Assembly (NCBI RefSeq): GCF_000710615.1
Contig: NZ_JDTH01000002.1
Coordinates: 1,356,082 to 1,420,081, forward strand
Length of the DNA: 64,000 bases
Reading direction: 5' to 3'
Source of the DNA: Haladaptatus cibarius D43
GTDB lineage: Archaea; Halobacteriota; Halobacteria; Halobacteriales; Haladaptataceae
Part shown: in pieces, positions 1-9,133 of the stretch
How the letters are laid out: each line of letters opens with the position of its first letter
Position numbering within the stretch: position 1 is the stretch's first letter
Program-made: the position numbers and the translations under genes
The notes under the pieces: model-generated
Told to the model about the DNA's origin: nothing
Seen by the model: only the letters and a program-made list of their open reading frames with translations
Databases searched by the model: none

Positions 1-10
1 GGAGGACAGG

Positions 11-1039
11 GTGCGTATAACGAATATAGTCCATCAGAAACGCTGGAATATCATGCCTCCGACGACTGACGACTCGTCTGACAGTGAGCAGAAAGCGGAA
101 TCGAAGACGAGTCGAGGGCATTCGACTCCGGAGTCATCGACGGCGGAACAACCGCTTCGAGTCGGGGTTCTCCTTCCCGGCGAGACGGTTCCCGCGTGGA
201 TGAAACGCGCCATCGAGCGCATGGTCGCGGAGACGAACGTCGAGATTACGCATCTCGTTATCAACGACGACGCAGGGCCCGACGACCTCAGTGATTACCG
301 TGCGGGGTCGTTTCCCGGCGGCGTTCTGGAGTACATTTCGTGTAGCGTCGAACGACTGCGGAAACATCTCCTATGGTCGTTGACCGGTGTTGCTCGGCAG
401 TTCGCGGAAACACCCGACTACCAAGAGCCGAAAGCAATCGATTCTATCGCGGGGTTTTCGGGTGCAAAACGGTTGTACTGCCAACCCCTTCCGGCGTCCG
501 GATTCGGCAATCTCCTCCCCGACGATGTGGCCGAGGAAGTCGGCGAAAACACGGATGCCGTCATCCGATTCGGGTTCGGCGTGCTGAAAGGCGAATTTTT
601 GGAGATGCCGACCCACGGCGTGTTGAGTTTTCATCGCGGGGACTTGGAGACCTACCGCGGGCAGCCGGGCGGGTTGTGGGAGTTTTTGAACGACGAACCG
701 ACGGCGGGCATCACGCTCCAGCGAATCAGCGAGACGTTGGACGGCGGGGAAATCATCGCCGAACGGACGGTCGATATTTCCGACGCTCGAACGTGGCGCG
801 AGATAGAGCGTCGGCAAATCGCCGTCTGTGAACAACAGCTCGCGGTCGGTGTCCGCCGACTGCGAGATTCGACGTTCGAACCGACTACCCCGGATTCGCT
901 CGGCACTCTGTACACCATGCCGACGGGCGTGGATGTCGTTCGCTACGTCTGTAAAACTGCAATCGGAACCCTCTGCAGGGATAGACAGACCGGAACGAGG
1001 GAAAGCAGTCAGACGCAGCGCGAACGCGACGTTACGTGA
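11..1039 (+). CDS. Formyltransferase-family protein
   Basis: The protein resembles the N-terminal catalytic domain of 10-formyl-tetrahydrofolate-dependent formyltransferases. The core stretch runs from LSFHRGDLETYRGQPGG to ETLDGGEIIAERTVDI (about residues 205-260), matching the family pattern of catalytic His and Asp. The usual Asn of the Asn-His-Asp triad is a Ser here (LSFHRG). Archaea do not start proteins with formyl-Met, so the substrate is more likely a sugar or another amine; this is inference. The start is uncertain. A GTG at 11 sits 5 bases after GGAGG, the frame stays open to the window edge, and an ATG at 53 precedes a low-complexity acidic segment that may be the true N-terminus. 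It stands alone, convergent with the archaellin gene. Confidence 0.75.
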   Translation: MRITNIVHQKRWNIMPPTTDDSSDSEQKAESKTSRGHSTPESSTAEQPLRVGVLLPGETVPAWMKRAIERMVAETNVEITHLVINDDAGPDDLSDYRAGSFPGGVLEYISCSVERLRKHLLWSLTGVARQFAETPDYQEPKAIDSIAGFSGAKRLYCQPLPASGFGNLLPDDVAEEVGENTDAVIRFGFGVLKGEFLEMPTHGVLSFHRGDLETYRGQPGGLWEFLNDEPTAGITLQRISETLDGGEIIAERTVDISDARTWREIERRQIAVCEQQLAVGVRRLRDSTFEPTTPDSLGTLYTMPTGVDVVRYVCKTAIGTLCRDRQTGTRESSQTQRERDVT

Positions 1040-1086
1040 AGATTCGAAACGACCGCAAAAGATGAAAGCGATTGGTGTGTCAGCCG

Positions 1087-1710
1087 TCAGACTGTAACTG
1101 CCTTCTGCTGTGAGAGCGACTGCGGGACGGAGACTTGATACGTCGTGGTTGAACCGTACTGCGTCGTAATCGTCACTTCTGCCGTGTCACCCTCTCCCAG
1201 ACCCAATCCATCGTCGCTGAGGTGGTAGGCTGGAATCGTCAATCTAAGACGGTCGTCCTGCGAATTGAGAACCGGACGGGAGCGGTCAGTGTCCTTGATG
1301 GGACTGATAGCGAACTCGTCGTTCTCCGGTGCGACGATGACGGTGTTGCCATCTATCGAGGAGTTGTTACCGACGAGCGTCGTCGCGCTGTCCGGCCCTA
1401 TCCACTGGACGGTAGCCGTGGAGAGATTGATGTCGTCAGACCCCGACCCACGCATGACAGTAAAGTTGACGAAATCGACGTGCTTGTCGTCCGTGACGTT
1501 ACCGTAGGTGCTGACGACCTGCACGCGATTCGAAACCTGCGCACTACTTTCTTCACCTGTCTGTTCGGACTTCGACTGAAGGAATCCCGCTGTGTTGATG
1601 AGAACCCCCGCCGCAATCGCGGCGACCAACACCATCGCAATGAACACGATGAGTGTCCCAATACCGACTTGACCTCTGTTGTTGAGGCGCGTTTCGAGTG
1701 TGTCTTTCAT
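1087..1710 (-). CDS. Archaellin (archaeal flagellin, FlaB/ArlB family)
   Basis: A structural subunit of the archaellum filament, secreted outside the cell. The N-terminus has a class III (prepilin-type) signal, [20 protein letters not shown]: a short basic leader, a predicted cut after RG, then a long hydrophobic helix that packs in the filament core. The conserved archaellin continuation [19 protein letters not shown] follows directly. At 207 residues it has the usual size of haloarchaeal archaellins, and the C-terminal domain is Asn/Thr/Ser-rich with possible N-glycosylation sequons. I start at the ATG at 1710 rather than the frame's first ATG at 1755, because 1710 gives a normal-length leader. 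No other archaellum genes are nearby, so it is an isolated copy. Confidence 0.9.
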   Translation of the reverse strand: MKDTLETRLNNRGQVGIGTLIVFIAMVLVAAIAAGVLINTAGFLQSKSEQTGEESSAQVSNRVQVVSTYGNVTDDKHVDFVNFTVMRGSGSDDINLSTATVQWIGPDSATTLVGNNSSIDGNTVIVAPENDEFAISPIKDTDRSRPVLNSQDDRLRLTIPAYHLSDDGLGLGEGDTAEVTITTQYGSTTTYQVSVPQSLSQQKAVTV

Positions 1711-1907
1711 TATTTCTCGTGGCCCGGAAACCCGGACACTCATGAGCATGTCCAAAGCAGTCGGTTAACTCTTCCTGTATCCTACCAGATTTATTTTATT
1801 TCCATTCGCTAGCTAAAACGATGCATTAAGGCAATTAGACCCTATAAACCGCAATAACATAGAGAATAGATAAAATATATTATGGTTAGATCAGGAAGTT
1901 CAGGCCG

Positions 1908-3737
1908 CTATTTCTCGGCAGGTCGTGACTCCTCTGCAACCTCGTACAGCGGATTCGGAACCGTGCCGTGCTCGGAGGCGTGTGGCCGCCCATCCGCATC
2001 CTCATAGCCGTAGTCCAGCAGGCGGTTTCGGTTCAGACAGAGTTTGGTGAACTCGGGGCGGAGCAGGTCGAACAGTTCGAATCTGTCTTCGAGTTCGGGG
2101 AACTCGGACTGGTAATCGAGAATCGCGTTTCGAACCTGCGACCAGAATTTCCCTTCCGAGTAGTCCGCATGGGTCGCCAGCGAATCCGATACGTACCGGA
2201 AGACGCAGACGAACAGTCCGGAGAAGATGAACTGACAGAGGCCTTCCGGCGGTTCGGAGCGAAGCACTGCGGAAAGGTCGTCCGGTAGGGATTCGAGTTC
2301 CGGAAGCGGTTGGTCGCTGACGTTCACGTCGTCCACGAAATCCTTCACCGCGAGGCGGTGCGGTCGGCCATCTTTCAACACGAGGATGGTGTTCTGGCCG
2401 TGCGGGGAGAACACCGTTCCGTAGCGATAGAGGTAGTGGAGAAGCGGCGGCAGGACGGTCGAGAACAGTTCGTCCAGCCATTCTTCCATCGTCAGCCCCG
2501 ACTCTTCCACGAGCGATTCGAGGAGCGGTTTCCCGTCTTCTTCGTGCATTAGCGCCGAGAGGGTGATTGCCTGTTCGTCGTCTTCGAGGAAGGTGTAGAT
2601 GCTCTCGCGCCAGACGCAGCCGAGCAATTCGTCGTACTGGTAGGCAGAACCGTCCAGTTGCGAGAAATCCGGATGGTCGTAGTTTAGTCCCGCGATTTCG
2701 CCGGGGAGAATCAGGTCACATTCGTCGCGCAAGAATGTATCGTCCTCGTAAATTCCCTTGATGTACTCCGTAACCATCGGCGCGGCCTCGGTTCGCTCAC
2801 CCGGCAGACCGCGGTAGACGAGCGTGTTGAGAATTCGGAGCGGGAGTTTGACGTGGTGGCGCTCCTCCTCGTCCACGTTGACGAAGGTTCGAATCGACTG
2901 CTGTGGCAGGTACTCGTCCGGGCCGTCGCCGAGGGGAACGATGTTCCCCGTGGCGATTTCGTCCGCGAACAGTTGGACGATGCTGTTCTCCCACTGCCAC
3001 TCGTGAATCGGAAGATAGTAGTAGTTCTTGGGGTCGTAACCCTTCGATTCGAGTTTGGTGTCGAATTTCTCCCGAAATTCGCCGAGTTCGCCCTCCACCA
3101 GCGATTCGTGGTCGAGTCCGGACACCGCCTCGAAGGTCGATCTGTCGCGTGACACCGCGACCCACGAGAGCGTCACTGGCTGTTTCTGTTCGGGTGCGTA
3201 ATCGAGGTAGTCGTCGTAGCCGAATCCGAGCCGACCCTTGTTGTAGGTAATCCACGGATGGCCCCTCATCTCACCTTCCAGTTCGGCGTAATCGAGGTCT
3301 GTCGGGTCGATTCCCTCGTCATCCTTGGCTTCGATGTGCGCGTCCGCGAGCATCGTGTTTCGATACTCCCGAATCAGGTGCCCCGTCGTCATGTCGGAGA
3401 CGCCGATGGTGTCCTGTGCGTCAAGCAGGAACTGAACCGGGTCGGTCGCCGGTTCCCAGTCGCCAGTCCCCCGTCGTTCGAGCGACTGGGGTTCGACGTG
3501 CATCCAGTCGAACTTTCGCTCTTTTGCTTCGAATCGGTATTCGACACCCTCGGTCAGTCCAAGATGGTAGGCCCCATCTGCGGTTTCCTCGGGGTCAATG
3601 AGTTCCTCGTAGCTGAACTCCGCCAGCATCTTCGCCAGCAGATTTCTGCCGACAGTCTGCCAGACCTCCGTCGAGAGGGCGTCTTGTAGTTGTTCGTGGT
3701 CGATTCGTCCATCCGTTTCCGTCGTGAGTTCTTGCAT
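1908..3737 (-). CDS. rhbF: NIS siderophore synthetase, IucA/IucC family (RhbF-like)
   Basis: A 609-residue ATP-dependent, NRPS-independent siderophore (NIS) synthetase. It joins citrate, or a citrate monoamide, to an N-hydroxy-N-acetyl diamine. Family motifs are present: GHPWITYNKGRLGF (about 159-172), LPIHEWQWEN (about 242-251) in the nucleotide/citrate site, and SPHGQNTILVL (about 444-454) in the C-terminal lobe. It is the last gene of a six-gene leftward operon and starts 2 bases after the monooxygenase stop. The gene order equals rhizobacterial rhbABCDEF, so it most likely adds the second hydroxamate arm (type C activity). Expression should follow the iron-box promoter near 10.6 kb. The enzyme order, RhbC first and RhbF second, is inferred from homology. 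Confidence 0.9.
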   Translation of the reverse strand: MQELTTETDGRIDHEQLQDALSTEVWQTVGRNLLAKMLAEFSYEELIDPEETADGAYHLGLTEGVEYRFEAKERKFDWMHVEPQSLERRGTGDWEPATDPVQFLLDAQDTIGVSDMTTGHLIREYRNTMLADAHIEAKDDEGIDPTDLDYAELEGEMRGHPWITYNKGRLGFGYDDYLDYAPEQKQPVTLSWVAVSRDRSTFEAVSGLDHESLVEGELGEFREKFDTKLESKGYDPKNYYYLPIHEWQWENSIVQLFADEIATGNIVPLGDGPDEYLPQQSIRTFVNVDEEERHHVKLPLRILNTLVYRGLPGERTEAAPMVTEYIKGIYEDDTFLRDECDLILPGEIAGLNYDHPDFSQLDGSAYQYDELLGCVWRESIYTFLEDDEQAITLSALMHEEDGKPLLESLVEESGLTMEEWLDELFSTVLPPLLHYLYRYGTVFSPHGQNTILVLKDGRPHRLAVKDFVDDVNVSDQPLPELESLPDDLSAVLRSEPPEGLCQFIFSGLFVCVFRYVSDSLATHADYSEGKFWSQVRNAILDYQSEFPELEDRFELFDLLRPEFTKLCLNRNRLLDYGYEDADGRPHASEHGTVPNPLYEVAEESRPAEK

Positions 3738-3739
3738 CG

Positions 3740-5158
3740 TTAATCCTCCTGCAATGGTGTCCGCTCGCTCCGCAGTCGTTCGCTGTTCGGTGCTTTTGAG
3801 ACGAATTGCTCGACCGAGAAATCCTGAAAGACGGTGTCTTCATCCACGGGATACACCTCCTCTCCAGCGATCGATTCGATGATGTGTGCGTTTCGATAAC
3901 AACCGAGTCCGAGGTCGGGCGTGCCGACGCCGTGGGCGTGCATTCCGGCGTTCTGGACGAACATCCTGCTCTCCGCGTCGAATCCGACTTCGAAGTTGGA
4001 TTCAACGCGGACTCGCCCCTTCGCGTCTCGGGCGATTCGCTCCTCGACTCCGGCGAGGAACGAGGGCGTCGGGCGGTGGTACCCCGTGCCTAAAATCACG
4101 ACGTCGCTCTCGTGAGCGAATCGTTCGCCAACCTGCCACTGCTCGCAGATCAGGCGATAGCTATCGCCGACCTGCTCGATGTCCTGTACGTCCGTCATAG
4201 CGAGCATGCCGACGTTCGGGTCGTCGCCGCCGACAGACCGCTCGTAGAGCAGGTCGTAGATTTCCTCGCTGGTGTTCTCGTCGATGCCTTTGTACAACAA
4301 GCCCTGTTCCGGCAGGAGGTCGTCTTTCGTCTTCTGTTCTAACTCGTGGAAGTACTGGGTGTACTCCGGCGTGAAATGCTGGAGTCCCAGTTTCGAGTAC
4401 TCCATCGGGAAGAACCCGTCAGACCGAGTGAGCCAATCGAGACGGAACTCCGCCTCCGGTTGATGGCGAAGCAAATCGAGGAATATCTCTGCGGCGCTCT
4501 GGCCCGACCCGACGACCGTAATCGAATCGGCGTCCAAACAGCGTTCTCGCCGATTTAGATACGAGGCCGAGTGGAACACGTCTTCGTCGGAATGACCGCG
4601 AAGCGGTTCCGGAACGAACGGAACGCTCCCGACACCGACGACGATGTCCTTCGCGCGGTATTCGATTGGCTCACCCATTTCGCCCGTCTCGCCCGCGTTT
4701 CCGTTTTCGGGACTGCGTGCGATGACGCGGAATTCGTCCGCCGATTCGTCGTAGGTCACGTTGGTCACGCGCCGACTGAACCGAGTGTTGTCCAACTCCT
4801 CGGCAGTCCAACGACAGTATTCGTCGTACTCCCGGCGCGGCACCTGAAACGTCTCGTAGAAGTAAAATTCGTAGAGACGGTCGTGCTGACGCAGGTAGTT
4901 CAGATAGCTGTAGTCGCTCGTCGGGTCGGCGAGCGTCACGAGGTCGGCCATAAAGGGCACTTCGAGCGTCGCGTCCTCGATGAGCATCCCGCCGTGCCAT
5001 TCGAACTCGGGTTTCTGTTCCAAGAACACCGAATTCAAATCGGTGGGAGAAAGCAAGGCAGAGAGGCCGAGATTGAACGGGCCGAGTCCGATTCCGAGAA
5101 CGTCGTACACGTCTTCACCTTGCCCTTCGCTCGTCTCCGTCTCATTCGTCCCCGTCAT
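3740..5158 (-). CDS. rhbE: Lysine/ornithine-type N-monooxygenase for siderophore synthesis (RhbE/IucD-like)
   Basis: A flavin-dependent amine N-hydroxylase that uses NADPH and O2. The FAD Rossmann motif GIGLGPFNLGL lies at about residues 22-32 and the NADPH motif VVGSGQSAAEIF at about 215-226. The 472-residue length suits the IucD/RhbE/SidA family. Because the operon also carries diaminobutyrate aminotransferase and decarboxylase genes, the expected substrate is 1,3-diaminopropane rather than lysine. The start codon overlaps the acetyltransferase stop by one base (TGATG on the minus strand), implying coupled translation. Hydroxylation is expected to come before acetylation, giving the bidentate hydroxamate. 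Confidence 0.92.
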   Translation of the reverse strand: MTGTNETETSEGQGEDVYDVLGIGLGPFNLGLSALLSPTDLNSVFLEQKPEFEWHGGMLIEDATLEVPFMADLVTLADPTSDYSYLNYLRQHDRLYEFYFYETFQVPRREYDEYCRWTAEELDNTRFSRRVTNVTYDESADEFRVIARSPENGNAGETGEMGEPIEYRAKDIVVGVGSVPFVPEPLRGHSDEDVFHSASYLNRRERCLDADSITVVGSGQSAAEIFLDLLRHQPEAEFRLDWLTRSDGFFPMEYSKLGLQHFTPEYTQYFHELEQKTKDDLLPEQGLLYKGIDENTSEEIYDLLYERSVGGDDPNVGMLAMTDVQDIEQVGDSYRLICEQWQVGERFAHESDVVILGTGYHRPTPSFLAGVEERIARDAKGRVRVESNFEVGFDAESRMFVQNAGMHAHGVGTPDLGLGCYRNAHIIESIAGEEVYPVDEDTVFQDFSVEQFVSKAPNSERLRSERTPLQED

Positions 5159-5748
5159 CAGCCCAGCACCTCCCGCTCGAATCGCTCGCGCTCACAAATC
5201 ATCAAGAGGGCGTCCTTTTCCTCCAGTTCGATTTCGCGCTGTGGCTCGAAGCCGCATTTCTCGAAGACGTGAATAACTTTCTCGTTACGGACATCGGGTT
5301 CGGTCACCACGCGGTCGGTTTCGTCGTGGCGAAACTGGAAGGCGGTCATCGCCCGAAGCAGCGGCTCTGCGTAACCATGGCCCAAAAATTCGGGCACGCC
5401 GATGAGCAGGTGAATCCCTTGATCTGTCGGCTTCGCGTCGTAGTGGTCTGCGAGGTCGTCGTCCACCGCCCAGTAAGACTCCCAGTAGCTCATCGGGACG
5501 TGGTCGAGATGGCCGATGTAGGGCGTCATGTGGTCGTCGTCGAGCTTTTCCGCGAGTTTTTCGCGGAACTCGGGAAGCGGGTCGTTCCACTGCCAGTAGG
5601 GTAGGACGTGGGGTTCGTTCAGCCAGCGATGGAGGCGACCGAGGTCGCGCTCCATCGCCACGTTGCGGAACGAAACCGTCTTCTCGATGGTCGAATCGTG
5701 CGTCTGGAAGTCGTACTCCGACGCCACGATTCCGGCGAGGCCGGTCAT
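5158..5748 (-). CDS. rhbD: Hydroxamate acetyltransferase, GNAT fold (RhbD/IucB-like)
   Basis: A 196-residue GNAT acyltransferase of the siderophore type, expected to acetylate the N-hydroxylated diamine from acetyl-CoA. Family hallmarks are HRWLNEPHVLPYWQW (about 40-54), typical of IucB/RhbD N-termini, and GIHLLIGVPEFLGHGYAEPL, which carries the acetyl-CoA pyrophosphate-loop region. It overlaps the upstream synthetase gene by 4 bases and the downstream monooxygenase by 1, so it is firmly inside the operon. The acyl group is taken as acetyl by homology; a longer acyl chain cannot be excluded. Confidence 0.88.
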   Translation of the reverse strand: MTGLAGIVASEYDFQTHDSTIEKTVSFRNVAMERDLGRLHRWLNEPHVLPYWQWNDPLPEFREKLAEKLDDDHMTPYIGHLDHVPMSYWESYWAVDDDLADHYDAKPTDQGIHLLIGVPEFLGHGYAEPLLRAMTAFQFRHDETDRVVTEPDVRNEKVIHVFEKCGFEPQREIELEEKDALLMICERERFEREVLG

Positions 5749-7559
5749 TCGTTTTCATCCTCCGTGGCCGTCACGATGGGGTTCGGAACCTCGGTATAGA
5801 CCGACTGGTTTTCGAGCGTTCCGGTCAGTTCGTCCATGCCGCGGAACCGCGTCAGTAGGTTCGCCTTGCAGGCCAACCGTTCCTGTGTGAGCAGACTCGA
5901 CAGCAAGGACGATTCCTCGTGGTCGTGTTCGGTCAGGGATTCGAGTTCCTCGCGCAGAATCGACAGCAGGCGAGACTCGTCCACGAGTTCCGCCGTGCCA
6001 AAGGCGTTGATCACGCCGAGCACGTTGTTCAGGACGACGTAGTAGCGGATTCGTTCGTCCGCCAACTCGTCCGAGACCAGCGTGTCGGCGCGTTCCGCGA
6101 CGCCCGGAAGCAGGGCATCGACTTCGTCGTGGCCCGACTCGGTGAAGTAGTAGCCCTGATTGTCTCGGTAGTGGAATCGGCCTGGATAGCCGTCACGGAG
6201 CGTCAGAACGCTGTTTTGCTGATGGGCCTCCAAACCGATTCCGTAGTTCAGGTAGAGCCACAGCACCGGCCTGAGCGAGATGGCGAGATACTGGCGGAAC
6301 CAGTCTTCGCTCACGTCGGCCGTGGGTCTTCCTTCCCTGTCAGCGATTTCCGAGACGACGTTTGCGAGGCGCGAATCGCCACCAAACATGTGGTCTTGAC
6401 AGAGGCCGACGATTGGCGAGGCACCCTTCGCGTCCTCGCCGCGGAATGGATTTTCGCGCAGGACGACCTCGAATCCGGATTCGGGTGCCGACTTCGTTCC
6501 GACATCGACGGTGAGATACGCCGGGTCGCGCACCACGCCGAAATTCGGGAACCGGGTTTCGAGTTCCGACCCGAGTTCGGTGTCCATCAGTTCGGTGATT
6601 GCCACGCCGCGTTCCAGTTCCGGGCGTTTGTTCGTCCGCTCCGAGTTGGTGATGTTCACCGCGAGCGATCCTTTCACCATGAACGCCGACTCCGGATTGT
6701 AGAGGGTTCGAACCGACGACGTGGGGTAGTACGGCTCGCCGTGCGCGCCGAGGTACTGAAGCCTGCCATCCGCCAGCAGGGATTCGACGTGCGGTTGGGA
6801 GAGCAGGTGGTTCGCCTGCCACGGATGTACCGGGATCAGCACGTCGTCGCTTTCCACGTGTTTCTCGCGGAAGGATTCCGAAACCTCGGAATCGTCCCGC
6901 AGTTCGCCTTTGACCCATTCGTCGGCACGCCGGTCGCGCGCGGAATCCTGTGCCACGATTTGGGGGTCGGCCCGGAAGTAGTGGAGCGAAAATTCTCCCC
7001 GCAGTTCCGGGGCATAGGTGGGGGCGTTTCGTTCCGCGATACCTTCTCGGCTTTTCGGCGTCGGGTGGAGCAGGTGGCCGAAAATCAACGACTGCTCGGC
7101 GTCTTTAAATTCGAAGTCGGTGCCGTACAGTCGGTCGCGGTCGTGCGCGCGAGCGCGGACGAACCGCTCGATTCGGGCCTTGCTCGACAGCACGCGGAAG
7201 AGCAGTTCGTCGCCGACGTGGTCGCCTCCTCGTGCGAGCGAGAGTTCCTTGACGACGAGACTCGACAGGGTCGCGTAGTCGAGGTCACGCCAGCCCTCAC
7301 TCGCTTTGAACCGAATCGGGAGGTCGAACAGATGTCTCCCGGTTGGAGAACGATACGACAGCGGCGCTCGAACGCCGATTCCCAGAATCGGGAGTTCGAA
7401 CTGAATCGTCTCATCGGCCGCTGCGGAGTCGTCGGGAACCACGTCGTACGCGCCGGTTTCCCGGAGATAGCAGTTGAGGAATGCGTGAATCGTCGCAGAT
7501 TCGGCGGCATCCGCCGATTCGATGCTCGAGTCCAGTTGGGCAGTCTCCGGTGCCGTCAT
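5745..7559 (-). CDS. rhbC: NIS siderophore synthetase, IucA/IucC family (RhbC-like)
   Basis: The second NIS synthetase of the cluster, 604 residues. Recognisable motifs are GHLLHPTPKSREGI (N-terminal lobe), IPVHPWQANHLL (ATP/citrate region) and AHQQNSVLTLRDGYPGR (C-terminal lobe). By position it matches RhbC, which makes the first citrate amide. It overlaps both neighbours by 4 bases (ATGA-type junctions). Two divergent IucA/IucC paralogs in one operon indicate a two-armed citrate siderophore such as schizokinen. A long antisense frame on the plus strand is a codon-bias artefact. Confidence 0.9.
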   Translation of the reverse strand: MTAPETAQLDSSIESADAAESATIHAFLNCYLRETGAYDVVPDDSAAADETIQFELPILGIGVRAPLSYRSPTGRHLFDLPIRFKASEGWRDLDYATLSSLVVKELSLARGGDHVGDELLFRVLSSKARIERFVRARAHDRDRLYGTDFEFKDAEQSLIFGHLLHPTPKSREGIAERNAPTYAPELRGEFSLHYFRADPQIVAQDSARDRRADEWVKGELRDDSEVSESFREKHVESDDVLIPVHPWQANHLLSQPHVESLLADGRLQYLGAHGEPYYPTSSVRTLYNPESAFMVKGSLAVNITNSERTNKRPELERGVAITELMDTELGSELETRFPNFGVVRDPAYLTVDVGTKSAPESGFEVVLRENPFRGEDAKGASPIVGLCQDHMFGGDSRLANVVSEIADREGRPTADVSEDWFRQYLAISLRPVLWLYLNYGIGLEAHQQNSVLTLRDGYPGRFHYRDNQGYYFTESGHDEVDALLPGVAERADTLVSDELADERIRYYVVLNNVLGVINAFGTAELVDESRLLSILREELESLTEHDHEESSLLSSLLTQERLACKANLLTRFRGMDELTGTLENQSVYTEVPNPIVTATEDENE

Positions 7560-9133
7560 CGTTCCACCTCCGGGAAAACAGCGCGAAGGGAACTGCCGCG
7601 TCGTTCGATTGCGTCGAGGATGTCCGCGACATCGGCCAGCGTGGTTTGCGGATTAAGCAGGGTGAACTTCAGCGCGGTAACGCCGTCCACTTCGGTTCGG
7701 GCGACCACGGCATCACCCTCTCGCAGCAGTGATTCGCGTATCGCCTCGTTCAGCCAACTCAATCGCTCGTCGTCCATGTCGCTATCAGGACGATAGCGGA
7801 ACACGACCGCGTTGATGGTCGGTTCGGCGACCAGTTCGAACGACGAATCGGAAACGAGCAGTTCCGCAACCTCCTCCGCGAGGGCAATCGTCTCATCGAC
7901 CAGCGTCCCGAATCCGTCCCGACCGAGCGCGCGGAAGGAAACGAACGGCTTCAGCGCGTCGAATCGTCGCGTCGTCTGCACTGATTTGGCGACGAGGTTC
8001 GGCACGGAGGCGTCCTCCGGATTAAGGTACGAGGCGTTTCGCGCGATGTGTTCGTACTGCGACCCGTCGCGTAGGAGGAACGCGCCACAGCTAATCGGCT
8101 GGTAGAACAACTTGTGGAAATCCACCGACAGGGAATCCGCTCGGTCGATACCCGAAAGCAGTTCCCGATGGCGGTCTGACAGCGCCAGCGCGCCGCCGTA
8201 GGCCGCATCGACGTGGAACCACAGGTCGTGTTCCTCCGCGCGCTCCGCGAGTTCGGAGAGTGGGTCGATGCTTCCGAAGTCGGTGGTTCCCGCCGTGCCG
8301 ACGAGCGCGAACGGGAGCAGTTCGCGCTCGTCCAGTTCGGCCAAGGTGCGGTCGAGCGCGTCGGGACACATCTCCCGGTCGTCGTTCGATTCGACGGTGA
8401 CGACCGCGTTTTCCCCAAGTCCGAGGTGGGCGGCCGCCTGTTCCGCGGTGAAGTGCGCTTCCTCGGAGCAGAGGATTCGCATAGCTTTCGCGCGGTGGGG
8501 CAGTCCCGACCGCTGTACGTTGGTGCCGAATCGTTCTTTGGCGAACCGTTCGCGGGCCAGTAGCAGGCCCATGAAGTTCGACTGCGTCCCGCCGGAGGTG
8601 AACACGCCGTCGCCGGAATCGCCGTAGCCGAACAGGTCACAGAGTGCTTCTACCATCCGCGTTTCGAGGTGTGTCGCCGCCGGACTCTGGTCCCACGAGT
8701 CCATGGACTGGTTCGTCGCGGACAGCATCGCCTCCGCGGCGAGTCCGGAAATCATCGGCGGGCAGTGCAGGTGCGCGAGACACTGCGGGTTCGAAACGCC
8801 GACCGAATTTCGGAGAACGGATTCGGCCGATTCGAGGGCCGACTCCAACCCCTCGCCAGAGTCCGGAATCATCTCCACCTCGGCGATCTCCTCGCGGAGC
8901 GATTCCGGACTGGCACCAGAGTACGGGTCTGCGTTTTCCACGAACGCATCGAGAACCGCGTTCGTCGTCTGCTCCATCGTCGTTCGATACGCCTCTGCGC
9001 CCTTCTCGCCGCCCAAAAACAGGGATTCTTCGGGCGTCGCGGCGTCCGCAGAATCCTCTCCGTCCGCGAAATCGGCTGATTCCGCGGACGGTTTCGCCGA
9101 AGACGCGAGACGCTCTTCGGGTGATTTGTTCAT
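7556..9133 (-). CDS. rhbB: L-2,4-diaminobutyrate decarboxylase, PLP-dependent (RhbB-like)
   Basis: A group II PLP decarboxylase that turns L-2,4-diaminobutyrate into 1,3-diaminopropane, the diamine core of schizokinen. The PLP lysine lies in SVDFHKLFYQPISCGAFLL, and HVDAAYGGALAL carries the Asp that pairs with the pyridine nitrogen. Upstream, TSGGTQSNFMGLL is the phosphate-binding loop. I start at the ATG at 9133 (525 residues), which overlaps the preceding aminotransferase stop as ATGA; the frame's upstream extension is Arg-rich and reads through the neighbour. The N-terminal 50 residues are Ala/Glu-rich, a common haloarchaeal extension. Confidence 0.92.
   Translation of the reverse strand: MNKSPEERLASSAKPSAESADFADGEDSADAATPEESLFLGGEKGAEAYRTTMEQTTNAVLDAFVENADPYSGASPESLREEIAEVEMIPDSGEGLESALESAESVLRNSVGVSNPQCLAHLHCPPMISGLAAEAMLSATNQSMDSWDQSPAATHLETRMVEALCDLFGYGDSGDGVFTSGGTQSNFMGLLLARERFAKERFGTNVQRSGLPHRAKAMRILCSEEAHFTAEQAAAHLGLGENAVVTVESNDDREMCPDALDRTLAELDERELLPFALVGTAGTTDFGSIDPLSELAERAEEHDLWFHVDAAYGGALALSDRHRELLSGIDRADSLSVDFHKLFYQPISCGAFLLRDGSQYEHIARNASYLNPEDASVPNLVAKSVQTTRRFDALKPFVSFRALGRDGFGTLVDETIALAEEVAELLVSDSSFELVAEPTINAVVFRYRPDSDMDDERLSWLNEAIRESLLREGDAVVARTEVDGVTALKFTLLNPQTTLADVADILDAIERRGSSLRAVFPEVER

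Noticed and set aside
1756-1907. AT-rich gap after the siderophore operon as a possible replication origin
   Set aside because: Only 152 bases, with no origin recognition box repeats and no orc1/cdc6 gene in the window.
5919-7796. 625-codon open frame on the plus strand
   Set aside because: It lies opposite rhbC and part of rhbB. Its protein is rich in Arg, Val and Phe and lacks the acidic character of real haloarchaeal proteins; long antisense frames are common in GC-rich genomes.
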